This document shows positions 13,886-21,435 of a DNA stretch of 25,842 nt, in pieces. This DNA comes from a virus. A model generated the notes under the pieces. The model had not been told where the DNA came from and did not search any database. It worked only from the letters and a program-made list of their open reading frames with translations. Where the stretch lies: positions 1 through 25,842 of the IMG/VR virus record IMGVR_UViG_3300030104_003009. The stretch is one strand, 5' to 3'. Made by a program: the position numbers and the translations under genes. Within the stretch, counting starts at the first letter, position 1. Each line of letters starts with the position of its first letter.

Positions 13886-14874
13886 TATCCTAATCTCCTA
13901 ATTATCTCAGACCAATCTCCTTTAAATTCTATGGCCTTATCGTCGATGTAGTAATCGGCTCGGGGCTTTTCAAAAGTTATCTCATCAATGAGATCTCTAA
14001 TACCGTGATTGATTAACCACTCATCCACAAGTTCATAACCAGATTTACCGTTCACTAAAGGACGATCTGGTTTTACTTTTGCTGAAAATACTATTATCCT
14101 CCAATATTTAGCTAGCTCTTCAATAGCCTCTAAAGAACCCTCTATCGGGTCACCGTAGCAGGTACCATCATGCCATCCTTTATCAAAAGTATGAATGACT
14201 CCATCAAAATCAATAGCCAATGTATTAAGTTCCCCCTCAAGACCTGGGGGTACCTGTTGATTGTATAATGTTCCTTCTTCGACTTCTGATTTAATACCCA
14301 AACAATCAAAGCGTCTGCTCTTTGCTTTATTGGAAATACTAGGGCACGTATGTCCAGCACCATGAATAAGTTCATAAGTAAGCGCAAGTGACATTAATTC
14401 AGATGTGTGGTAGTACTTCACATTCTGTATAATCTGAAGAACGTCTGGGTTGATGTCCTTCTCCTTTGATTGAGCCGCCCACAAGCAAGACTTTATACCA
14501 TTGTCAGACGCCCAGTTTAAAGCAGTGGCTAGACAGTCGGAAGATTTACCACTCGTTGAGCAGGACATGCCTATCGCAAGACACTTACTTTTATCCAGAC
14601 CACGAGTACGCATATCCAGCCAGTGCATCAACCAATCGTTAAAATTAGTATCACTTTGAATAGAGGTGCATAAAACTCCACCCGCAGGTGCTAATATATT
14701 CTTATCGGTTAAACGTGAAGCGTCAACCGCTGCGTGTTCCGCAATCGACATGTTACCACCGTGTCCGAAGTAGAAAACATGAGTGGCATCTCTGTATAAA
14801 CTTTTCAACTCGTCAAACTCAGGAGTTGATATTATAGTTCTAAACTTGTGATCAAAGTGTTCAATGTCTAACAT
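13885..14874 (-). CDS. SIS-HAD fusion: sugar-phosphate isomerase plus phosphatase-like
   Basis: 329 residues in two domains. Residues about 10-190 are a SIS domain like phosphoheptose isomerase GmhA: HVFYFGHGGNMSIAEHAAVDASRL (32-55), IGMSCSTSGKSSDCLATALNWA (101-122) and ELIHGAGHTCP. Residues about 217-329 are a HAD domain: motif I DFDGVIH (D222, D224), motif II FSAK (S264), motif III K303 and motif IV YYIDDKAIEF (D311, D312). SIS isomerase and HAD phosphatase steps occur together in ADP/GDP-heptose (GmhA, GmhB) and in Kdo (KdsD, KdsC) synthesis, but are normally separate proteins. Here fused and placed beside a CMP-sugar synthetase. Domains confident; exact substrates unknown. Confidence 0.85.
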   Translation of the reverse strand: MLDIEHFDHKFRTIISTPEFDELKSLYRDATHVFYFGHGGNMSIAEHAAVDASRLTDKNILAPAGGVLCTSIQSDTNFNDWLMHWLDMRTRGLDKSKCLAIGMSCSTSGKSSDCLATALNWASDNGIKSCLWAAQSKEKDINPDVLQIIQNVKYYHTSELMSLALTYELIHGAGHTCPSISNKAKSRRFDCLGIKSEVEEGTLYNQQVPPGLEGELNTLAIDFDGVIHTFDKGWHDGTCYGDPIEGSLEAIEELAKYWRIIVFSAKVKPDRPLVNGKSGYELVDEWLINHGIRDLIDEITFEKPRADYYIDDKAIEFKGDWSEIIRRLG

Positions 14875-14876
14875 GT

Positions 14877-15518
14877 TTACGGTAAATAATCGCTAAGAAA
14901 GTCATCAACTTTCAAACGTTTGTCAGTCGCTACGTTGTTTAAAAAGTATTGAAATTGACCTTCGATATCATGATAGTCCCCGTTGTCTCCAATTTTGAAT
15001 ATTTCGCTTATTCTATTCAAATCAGTATCCCCGTAATCAGGATGCTCTTTCGCGTAGCTAGTGCGGTAGAAGTCCAATCCAGTGATAAATAAGCTGTCGA
15101 TGTCATAGTTCAACAAATCCACCATGGCAATTAGGCCAGTGTTAGGTCTGCTCTTATTGTTCTCATTCAAGCTTGTTTTAATATTACAATACAGATTCGA
15201 ATCTATTATCTTGTGCTTGTTTAAATAAGTGTAACCATACACATGACAAGTTTCCAAACATCGCTCATTGAAGAACCATTCCGAGGGAGGATAAGAGCAA
15301 ACGAGATAATTAAGATTTGTATCTCCATAATCATGATAAGAACCATCATAATAGATGATGTCTGTTCTGGTTCCTGAGTCTAACGGATTACCAATTTTAG
15401 CATGATTTAATCTAACAACTATATCATGTGAATCTATGTAAGATCCATTGTTGCTTCCTTCGATAGACTTTGCGGGTCCAACTAACGCCACTTTTTTACC
15501 TTTTAGATAATTATCCAC
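14877..15518 (-). CDS. GT29-like sialyltransferase-family protein
   Basis: 213 residues starting at GTG 15518 (AAAGGA six bases upstream). KKVALVGPAKSIEGSNNGSYIDSHDIVVRLNHAKIGNPLDSGTRTDIIYYD (8-57) corresponds to the sialyl L-motif of GT29 (GxxxSL...G..Id.hD.ViR.N......dvG.rTd), and RPNTGLIAMVDLLNYDIDSLFITGLDFY (124-151) to the S-motif. A downstream HDIEGQFQYF could supply the His/Glu of the C-terminal motifs. Without a signal peptide or anchor it would act in the cytoplasm. Would transfer a CMP-activated acidic sugar. Lies beside the NeuA-like gene, supporting the call. It lacks about 80-100 residues of the animal stem and spacer. Confidence 0.78.
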   Translation of the reverse strand: MDNYLKGKKVALVGPAKSIEGSNNGSYIDSHDIVVRLNHAKIGNPLDSGTRTDIIYYDGSYHDYGDTNLNYLVCSYPPSEWFFNERCLETCHVYGYTYLNKHKIIDSNLYCNIKTSLNENNKSRPNTGLIAMVDLLNYDIDSLFITGLDFYRTSYAKEHPDYGDTDLNRISEIFKIGDNGDYHDIEGQFQYFLNNVATDKRLKVDDFLSDYLP

Positions 15519-16209
15519 GAGAATCCTTTTTTAGTATTTGATCTACCGAGATATCCAAAGCCAGTATTTTACTAGGGAAGGGTATTGCCCAAGCTGACTC
15601 AGGAGCACAATACCCCGCGTCTAAAACTTTTGTAGGAGGGTTATCAACAAAGTATCTGTTAACATGAGATTCATCGTGGTATATTGCCAATATCCCATTA
15701 GCGTCATCTTTATCAATGTTCGTAGATATTAAATCACAAAGTTTAAGAAACTCTGCGGACGATCCTCCTTGAAAGCCTCCGCAACAATACTGAGATATTT
15801 CATGTTTGCTAAGATAAGCTGTGGAGTTAACTTGCTGATCTTCAGGTGTGCCTTGACGGTTCGCTATGAATCCTGGGTGCTGGACGCCTAGTAGATCGGT
15901 GAGAACTTCCTCCCCAATGTAATCGATTACACGCATATCTGCATCTAAGTAATAGATGTAATCGTAGTGTTTTAGCTTATCCTTTATTGTTAGGAAGTAG
16001 TGATAACGGTAGTAGGAATCTCCAGGCCAACCCTTTGGCTCAATCTCTAATGCGACAGCATCGTGATTCAAAGGATGATTCACGTTATCCGTAAACACGA
16101 AGAAATCTCTATCGTGATTTTTTAGAAAGTACTTGTGAATAGAGTCTAACAGGGGGTTGACAAACTTCACATAGTCATTGGTCGCTATAATTACGAAAGC
16201 TATTTTCAT
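15511..16209 (-). CDS. GT6-family glycosyltransferase (ABO/alpha-1,3-Gal transferase-like)
   Basis: 232 residues from ATG 16209, chosen because it shares ATGA with the preceding stop; the frame is open further upstream. GT-A fold: MKIAFVIIATNDYVKFVNPLLDSI, YIYYLDADMRV with the metal-binding DxD (D89, D91), YCCGGFQGGSSAEFLKLCD, IAIYH-type AIYHDESHVNRYF (near 176-187) and NPPTKVLDAGYCAPE, all matching the order in GT6 enzymes of vertebrates, some bacteria and a cyanophage. Transfers Gal or GalNAc in an alpha-1,3 linkage with retention. DxD kept suggests metal dependence. Confidence 0.88.
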   Translation of the reverse strand: MKIAFVIIATNDYVKFVNPLLDSIHKYFLKNHDRDFFVFTDNVNHPLNHDAVALEIEPKGWPGDSYYRYHYFLTIKDKLKHYDYIYYLDADMRVIDYIGEEVLTDLLGVQHPGFIANRQGTPEDQQVNSTAYLSKHEISQYCCGGFQGGSSAEFLKLCDLISTNIDKDDANGILAIYHDESHVNRYFVDNPPTKVLDAGYCAPESAWAIPFPSKILALDISVDQILKKDSRG

Positions 16210-16991
16210 ATTAAAATCCAATCCTTCGGATGCATATCCTTTGTTGATAAGTGAGCGTTTAAAGGCCCGAACCATTTGGTAGGAGCAACAATCTTCCTAC
16301 CCTTATTATTATTTAACCAAGCACCCCACCAAGAGAAGCTAGAGTTAGCAATTATGTTATTCTGACATAAAGACATTAGATAAATCTCCATGTAATCCTT
16401 TTCCTCGTCAGCTATCACATGCCCTGGGTATTTCTCTCTTGCCCACTCTTTATCGTTGGTAAAGATAATTAACTTGGATGGCTTGAGTAGATCTAAGGCT
16501 TTCTCGTAGTAATCTGTGCTCGTTAAGTCAGCGTGGTAATTTGAATAAGGAAGCTCCAAGTAATCTCCTCTACGGATGTGCATTCCAGTCGTAAGATCAT
16601 CTACGTTATACTTACTCTTCAGATAGTTTAAATCCTCATCGACCATCTCAAACATTTTTAGAATGTGGTCTCTATTGTGTTGAAAATATCGATGACTTTG
16701 AAGGTAACTATTTTTAATAACAAGTGATTTATCGACCACTGGGATGGGTTTGAAATCAAATGAAGACTCGGTAAACACGTAGGCAAGACCCTCGAACTCG
16801 TCTGTACACAATCTTCTTAAGAAGTTATTAAAGTAGCCCCCATGGTTTGAACTCTTTATGGCAGGGAAGGTTGCCTTGTGTCCATTGTCTTTTGAGTAAC
16901 TTAGAACTGAAGCTATTTGGAATAGCTGATTCCCAATACCTGGACACCCAGGTGATGGTCCAATAACATCTGAAGTGATTATATTACTCAT
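16206..16991 (-). CDS. GT11-like alpha-1,2-fucosyltransferase
   Basis: 261 residues. Signature motifs of GT11: GIGNQLFQIASVLSYSK (18-34), SYLQSHRYF (95-103), GMHIRRGDYLELP (136-148, the HxRRxDY nucleotide-binding motif), LIIFTNDKEWA and NIIANSSFSWWGAWLN (212-227). Transfers L-fucose from GDP-fucose to Gal in alpha-1,2 linkage. Placed directly before the GT6 gene; in ABO-type antigens GT6 acts on a fucosylated Gal (H antigen) made by an alpha-1,2-fucosyltransferase, so the pair makes biochemical sense. Family confident. Confidence 0.92.
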   Translation of the reverse strand: MSNIITSDVIGPSPGCPGIGNQLFQIASVLSYSKDNGHKATFPAIKSSNHGGYFNNFLRRLCTDEFEGLAYVFTESSFDFKPIPVVDKSLVIKNSYLQSHRYFQHNRDHILKMFEMVDEDLNYLKSKYNVDDLTTGMHIRRGDYLELPYSNYHADLTSTDYYEKALDLLKPSKLIIFTNDKEWAREKYPGHVIADEEKDYMEIYLMSLCQNNIIANSSFSWWGAWLNNNKGRKIVAPTKWFGPLNAHLSTKDMHPKDWILI

Positions 16992-17602
16992 ACTTTCAAT
17001 GTGAAGTTAGTAAGGTCTGGTTGATCTTTTTGATAGAAGTAAGGACTGTTTGGCGTTAGAACCTTGAAGTCCTTGTGTATGGAAGCCAACGCCACATCGC
17101 AAGGAATAAAATTATCAAGATAAGATTCAATAACCTCAGCAGCCGCGTCGATATATCTCTGACTTAAAAACAACATGGCGTGAGTTCCGCACATGTTATA
17201 CACTCTTTTAAGTTCTGATGTCTCTTGAGTGGCCATCACGATACCGGGATACCCAAAATTGTTGTTCCTAATTGTGCCATGATTAGACACTCCTAAATAA
17301 ACAGCGTCAGCATAATCAGGCACTAAAAACTTTAACTTCAAAGCGTCTGTCGGTACAATATCATCCTCAAACACCACAGTCCCTGGCTTCATACTTTTCA
17401 GAAGATGCAAGTGCGACAAGCCACAACCTACAAAATGATTACCGTAAGGGTTTGATGGGGAGGATGTGGTATTAGCAGACGATCTCTCGAAAGGCAAACC
17501 AAGACGGTCCAAGACACTTTTACACTCTGCCATGGACTCTGTTGATGAATCTACATTGATAACGTAGTTCTTAGTTTTAGTTAGGTCAATAAATCGATCC
17601 AT
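16988..17602 (-). CDS. GT25-like glycosyltransferase
   Basis: 204 residues. KNYVINVDSSTESMAECKSVLDRLGLPFER (11-40) is the typical GT25 opening, FVGCGLSHLHLLKSM (57-71) the conserved GCxxSH motif, and VVFEDDI (76-82) the acidic metal motif; MCGTHAMLFLSQRYID matches the later T.Y.is....k segment. GT25 members are LOS/LPS galactosyl- or glucosyltransferases. Four-base overlap with GT11; its start lies within the end of the preceding gene by 22 bases and lacks a strong ribosome-binding site. Confidence 0.85.
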   Translation of the reverse strand: MDRFIDLTKTKNYVINVDSSTESMAECKSVLDRLGLPFERSSANTTSSPSNPYGNHFVGCGLSHLHLLKSMKPGTVVFEDDIVPTDALKLKFLVPDYADAVYLGVSNHGTIRNNNFGYPGIVMATQETSELKRVYNMCGTHAMLFLSQRYIDAAAEVIESYLDNFIPCDVALASIHKDFKVLTPNSPYFYQKDQPDLTNFTLKV

Positions 17603-18348
17603 GCCTCAAGAACCTTATCGTTTTCCCAGTATTCAGCCTGGGTGTCATTACCTTCGTCACCGTGATATTTCACTCCCGCACTCTTACACTCAGGTTTGAT
17701 TAAGTTAAAGGTCTCAAGCTTTGGAGAGTGGAAAACATCAGTTAATACATCATACACTGACTGCATGTCCGTGGAGATGCCTCTGTAGGAGACTTTATTA
17801 CCAAGCAAAGGCAACACCTTATCGTTAAAATATTCAGGAGAGGTAACCGCTCCATAAATTCTAACATCATCATGCCCATGCTTTAAAGCTCTCTCAATAG
17901 ATTTGTGAGTTCTCTTATTTTCATCTACACTACCGATGATACCAGCCACTTTAAATTTATTATCTTTGGGCGTGTATTTTTGAACAATGTTCGGGATAAC
18001 GTATCCATCGATGCCGTGCCAATCTCTTTGAAAGTTAGAGACAAAGTGAACGTCATCAAACACCAAGTCATTCATCTCTTTGATCGGGAAGATCTCTGTC
18101 TCATGGCAAGATAGTATCTGTTTCTTAACAGGCAACTTGTCAGTCACACGCATGTAGTGGTATACAAACACATCTTCTTTTGAAGGGGACACTTCATCAT
18201 GATGCTTCCACTCACAAGTTATACCATCCCACTTATGTGGAGTGTAAAAACAAGACTTGATACCCTTTGCATTAAGAGCGTTTACAAGACTATTAAAAGC
18301 GATGGTAGACCCACCAGGGCCACCCCAACCACTAACAAATTTAATCAT
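17581..18348 (-). CDS. GT-B type glycosyltransferase, short
   Basis: 255 residues. Starts MIKFVSGWGGPGGSTIAFNSLVNALNAKG, a glycine-rich donor/acceptor loop followed by a helix as in GT-B enzymes; VHFVSNFQRDWHG...YVIPNIVQKYTPKDNKFKVAGIIGSVDENKRTHKSIERAL is the interdomain region with the start of the C-terminal Rossmann domain, and VSYRGISTDMQSVYDVLTDVFHSPKLETFNLIKPECKSAGV the acceptor end with an acidic E. Shorter than usual GT4 (about 350). Probably GT4-like; donor unknown. Confidence 0.75.
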   Translation of the reverse strand: MIKFVSGWGGPGGSTIAFNSLVNALNAKGIKSCFYTPHKWDGITCEWKHHDEVSPSKEDVFVYHYMRVTDKLPVKKQILSCHETEIFPIKEMNDLVFDDVHFVSNFQRDWHGIDGYVIPNIVQKYTPKDNKFKVAGIIGSVDENKRTHKSIERALKHGHDDVRIYGAVTSPEYFNDKVLPLLGNKVSYRGISTDMQSVYDVLTDVFHSPKLETFNLIKPECKSAGVKYHGDEGNDTQAEYWENDKVLEAWIDLLT

Positions 18349-19504
18349 TTAATTTATATCCTACTTTCTGCATTGCTTCCATGTACAGGTCATACCTTCC
18401 GTGGCACAACTTTCGCCCATCAAACAAATCCTTTGTTCGTTCATGTAAATTTCTACCCAATTCAATACGATGATTCTTATCCTTACAAAGCTTTGCGAGT
18501 ATTTTTATCCACTCACTCTTGGGAGCATCAGGATCAATCAAGTAACCTGTTTCACCGTTAATAATTGTATCCTCGTAGCAGCCAACATTACTAGCGACCA
18601 ATGGGATTTTGTAACGAGAACATTCAGCCACCTTGATATCAGACTTAGAATCATTGAAATTATTCATCTGCAAGGGAGCTATTGCAACGTCCATATCCGC
18701 GTAGTAACGCCCGTAAGCATCAGGGGGTAGTGCGTAGTGTATGTTGTAGTTTTTGTGCCCCTTGAAGCCTCTCAGAAGCTGTGAGAGGTACTCAGGCCAG
18801 ACCTTAGCTTCCCAACTATCCTTGGGCTTGTTAGGGTCTGGAGGCGGGTGGCCATAAAAATTCCATTGAACGTTTTCTTTGCCAACCTTTTGATTGACAA
18901 GGTGAGGGATAGCATTAAAGACCCTAACGTCACCTCTATGGTGAATACCAGCCGCGTAACCAATCCTTGTAAACTTCGCTTTTGTTTTTGGATGATTCCA
19001 CGCAGGTAGCTGATAATCTAAACTGTTTTTTACTACCGCTAAACACTTACCTATAAGGGGCTGGATACGACCAGCGAACTTAGCAGATGTAACAGTCACT
19101 AAATCAGCATTGTAATAGCAATACTTTGTAACGTCTCCAAGTTTATTATCCCTATAGGTTTCGTATAAGTGATGCTCCTTATAGAGGTCAGTCAGCAAAT
19201 CATCTGTGTCAAAGTGAACAAACTTCTTCAACTCTTTAGCAATCCCAATAACACGAGCGGTATAGGGTCCTCCATATTTTAAAATGTTTGCAACAAAAAC
19301 AATATCAGCCCAATTCATATCATTGAGTTTGTCTGCTGGGGGAGCGTAATTCTTTTCGGTATCCACCTCCAAAGGGTTGTCATTAAATCTAACTTCAACC
19401 TTATCGCTCAACTCCTGAGCCAGCATCCCCATAGGACTTAATTGTCTGTAGTAACTACAGCCTCCATGATTTGCGAATACAACTAGTATCTTCAGTTTAC
19501 GCAT
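18341..19504 (-). CDS. GT4-type (GT-B) glycosyltransferase
   Basis: 387 residues, full length for the family. N-terminal KILVVFANHGGCSYYRQLSPMGMLAQEL, VHFDTDDLL, then C-terminal domain with RIGYAAGIHHRGDVRVFNAI, WNFYGHPPPD, and DVAIAPLQMNNFNDSKSDIKVAECSRYKIPLVASNVGCYEDTIINGETGYLIDP, the nucleotide-sugar-binding ExxxxxxPxVaS.vG..eD.i..G..G motif. First gene of the glycan array, preceded by its own promoter-like box and by the terminator of the replication block. Family confident, donor unknown. Confidence 0.88.
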   Translation of the reverse strand: MRKLKILVVFANHGGCSYYRQLSPMGMLAQELSDKVEVRFNDNPLEVDTEKNYAPPADKLNDMNWADIVFVANILKYGGPYTARVIGIAKELKKFVHFDTDDLLTDLYKEHHLYETYRDNKLGDVTKYCYYNADLVTVTSAKFAGRIQPLIGKCLAVVKNSLDYQLPAWNHPKTKAKFTRIGYAAGIHHRGDVRVFNAIPHLVNQKVGKENVQWNFYGHPPPDPNKPKDSWEAKVWPEYLSQLLRGFKGHKNYNIHYALPPDAYGRYYADMDVAIAPLQMNNFNDSKSDIKVAECSRYKIPLVASNVGCYEDTIINGETGYLIDPDAPKSEWIKILAKLCKDKNHRIELGRNLHERTKDLFDGRKLCHGRYDLYMEAMQKVGYKLND

Positions 19505-19509
19505 AGGGA

Positions 19510-19517
19510 CATAATAG
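19510..19517 (-). promoter_or_regulatory. CTATTATG box before the first glycan gene
   Basis: Minus strand CTATTATG, five bases before ATG 19504, in the position of the CTATAATA boxes elsewhere. No Shine-Dalgarno sequence. It lies directly after the terminator, as expected for the first promoter of the glycan operon. The -10 match is weaker (TATTAT) and no good -35 is seen. Confidence 0.4.
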
Positions 19518-19529
19518 TCTTATGGGTAT

Positions 19530-19565
19530 AAAAAAAACTAACCCAGATCCAAAGACCTGGGTTAG
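19530..19565 (-). terminator. Intrinsic terminator at the end of the replication block
   Basis: On the minus strand a perfect 9-base stem, CTAACCCAG ... CTGGGTTAG, with a 10-base loop, is followed by eight T residues. It lies 26 bases after the stop of the exported protein gene. This is the clearest terminator in the window. It is not a terminator for the plus strand, where no T-tract follows. Confidence 0.92.
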
Positions 19566-19590
19566 AAACACTGGTTCGCCCTTTGTTTTT

Positions 19591-20148
19591 TTATGCCGAA
19601 GCCGTAGGTTTCTTATCTTCCTCTTCGAAGACTTTCTTCGAACCATCTGAACTGTGAGCCGCACCAATAGCCTTACCAAGCGACACCACAGCATCTTTCA
19701 ACTCCATCTTGCCATTGCCAGGAACAGCAGCCTTAACAGCGGCACCATAGTGCTTACGCTTTCTCTTTGAAAAGAGAAGACCGAGACCTTCGAGCGCAGC
19801 GACACCTGGGAATACTGTGTTCAGACCTCCAAGAGCCATGCTAATAGCAGAGTCTAAGGCTTGTGACCCAGGATCCATCACATCCACGACATCCGCTGTA
19901 GGATCTAGAACGTGAACCTTGTCCACCAGGACTAGGGCTTCTCCCGTAGCAGCCATCTTGCCTGCAACCTCTGGGGGAAGCATACCCAGATCAGCCGGGA
20001 CCGCGTCTGCACGACCCGCAGGGGTTACATTACCAATGGTTGTAACTACCTTGTCAGCGAAGAGACTCTCCGCTAACGCGCAACCAGTACACAGAAGGCC
20101 AAATACTGTAACGAAAAAGCCTGTCAACCAAAATTTCTTATTCATCAT
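19591..20148 (-). CDS. Small exported protein or lipoprotein
   Basis: 185 residues. The N-terminus MMNKKFWLTGFFVTVFGLLCTGCALAES is a signal sequence: basic start, hydrophobic core, then either a weak lipobox (LCTGC, C23) or a signal peptidase I site after ALA. The mature part is Ala/Gly/Val rich, with a weakly hydrophobic stretch SAISMALGGLNTVFPGVAALEGLGLLF, a basic patch KRKRKHYG and an acidic tail. Start in an ATGA overlap with the SSB gene; GGGAG upstream. Last gene before the terminator. Could be involved in host envelope change or lysis; family not recognised. Confidence 0.7.
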   Translation of the reverse strand: MMNKKFWLTGFFVTVFGLLCTGCALAESLFADKVVTTIGNVTPAGRADAVPADLGMLPPEVAGKMAATGEALVLVDKVHVLDPTADVVDVMDPGSQALDSAISMALGGLNTVFPGVAALEGLGLLFSKRKRKHYGAAVKAAVPGNGKMELKDAVVSLGKAIGAAHSSDGSKKVFEEEDKKPTASA

Positions 20149-20966
20149 ACTTGTAAATCTCCCTTATCATCACTCCAAGGTGGAGCATCCGAGGTGGTCT
20201 CGGTCTTAACGGGGTTGAGAGAGGCTTCAAGGTTCATTACAAGTTCCTTGCCCTCCTCATAGCTGCCAATCTCGACGAGAGATTGCAGGTTCAATTCATT
20301 ATCCATCCACTCAGCTACCTGAGCAGGATTTCCAGCGCGAGTCTTTTTGTACTTAGCATTAGACTCAATGAAGCTAGGCCATTGACCTTGCTTAGTAATA
20401 CGAATGTTGAAGTCGTTACCACGCTCCAAATCAATGATCGTGCTGTTATCAGGATCATCCTCATCTTGGAAGTCCTCATTGATCATGGCCGACATCACAC
20501 GATCGAACAACTGCTTGCTCATGGCGATATACTTAACCGGATCTTCACCAGCCTCCTCAAGAGCACGCACCACACCGATGGAGTAGAATCGAGGCTTGGC
20601 CTTGAGTTGAGTCGCAAGGTCACCATACTTGGACTTTACGTTCTTACCAGTGGAATCCTTACCCAGGTTCAACTCCTTGTGGCGCCGCCACAGATCAAAG
20701 TAGAGATCACACACAGGGCACTTCTCGCCCTGAGTCTTACGACACTTAAAGTTCCGCCATTGACCCTCGCTGTTCTGATACTTGTGAACAGCGCCTTCCA
20801 CAAAGAACTCCAGGGGGTCATCCTTTCCAGGAAGGAATCGAACGAAGTTGTCGCCTTCCTGGAACGAAGCCCAGTTAGACATCCCCTGACCACCTCCGGT
20901 CTGAGGCTTATCCTCGTTCATGATTTTCTTGTGCATCTCGCGAAGTTCTGCTAGTGTTTTTGCCAT
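20145..20966 (-). CDS. gp32-like single-stranded DNA-binding protein
   Basis: 273 residues. The zinc site H61-x13-C75-x7-C83-x2-C86 (VHKYQNSEGQWRNFKCRKTQGEKCPVC) closely follows that of T4 gp32 (H-x12-C-x8-C-x2-C). Basic N-terminus (LAELREMHKKI) corresponds to the cooperativity domain and the C-terminal SDAPPWSDDKGDLQV is the acidic tail used to contact replication proteins. It coats ssDNA at forks and in recombination. Very strong ribosome-binding sequence AAAGGAG six to eight bases before the ATG, fitting an abundant protein. Located with helicase and recombination genes. Confidence 0.9.
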   Translation of the reverse strand: MAKTLAELREMHKKIMNEDKPQTGGGQGMSNWASFQEGDNFVRFLPGKDDPLEFFVEGAVHKYQNSEGQWRNFKCRKTQGEKCPVCDLYFDLWRRHKELNLGKDSTGKNVKSKYGDLATQLKAKPRFYSIGVVRALEEAGEDPVKYIAMSKQLFDRVMSAMINEDFQDEDDPDNSTIIDLERGNDFNIRITKQGQWPSFIESNAKYKKTRAGNPAQVAEWMDNELNLQSLVEIGSYEEGKELVMNLEASLNPVKTETTSDAPPWSDDKGDLQV

Positions 20967-21012
20967 TTTATTTCTCCTTTAGGCTGTTGGTTTGCAATCG
21001 AGTTCTAACAAG

Positions 21013-21435
21013 TTATTGGTAAAGCTTGGATTCCTGCCGACTGTTAGCGGAAAGCTGGACAAGCATATCTTTCTTCATCTCCAATGTACTACAGATACCC
21101 TTAGCATAGCCGTAGCTTTCCTTGAGACGACGAAATTCGTTGTTTAATTCTCCAGTCACCTCAAGCGACTGAACGTAATCTTCAGCGGCGACAGCAGTCA
21201 GCTTAACGCCTTCGCTTCTTTTGGCGGTACGAGCAGATGCCTTATAATTCTCCAAAGCATCCTCAGCGTTGTCTAGGAGTCTTTTGACCTTAATCATGAC
21301 ACCATAATAATAGCCGTAGAGTGCTGAGATTTCACGAAGCTGGTTGGCGACCTCGTTTGGATCACGGGCCACTTGCCCTACGTCCCTGATAGCAGTTTCG
21401 TAGGATTCCTGCGTAATGTTTTCTGGATCAAGCAT
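21013..21435 (-). CDS. Helical protein, possible UvsY-like recombination mediator
   Basis: 140 residues, fully helical. Its size (T4 UvsY is 137 aa), helix layout, a basic/aromatic centre (YYYGVMIKVKRLLDNAEDALENYKASARTAKRSEGVKLTA), and the ending LKESYGYAKGICSTLEMKKDMLVQLS suggest a UvsY-type mediator that loads the UvsX recombinase onto gp32-coated DNA. Position between the helicase block and the gp32-like gene fits. No single decisive motif; a generic phage helical protein is the alternative. Four-base-class overlap (8 bases) with the preceding metallopeptidase-like gene. Confidence 0.6.
   Translation of the reverse strand: MLDPENITQESYETAIRDVGQVARDPNEVANQLREISALYGYYYGVMIKVKRLLDNAEDALENYKASARTAKRSEGVKLTAVAAEDYVQSLEVTGELNNEFRRLKESYGYAKGICSTLEMKKDMLVQLSANSRQESKLYQ

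Noticed and set aside
18346-18362. TATAAATT before the gene at 18348 as a T4-type late promoter
   Set aside because: Only two bases from the ATG and within an overlapping coding end; one instance, not enough to separate from AT-rich chance.
20283-20954. 223-residue open frame on the plus strand
   Set aside because: It lies wholly antisense to the gp32-like gene, whose zinc motif, acidic tail and ribosome-binding site are convincing; the antisense protein has no recognisable domain.
20967-21012. CTATAATA-type box before the gp32-like gene
   Set aside because: No such box in this 46-base gap; only a strong AAAGGAG ribosome-binding sequence, so this gene does not fit the leaderless group.
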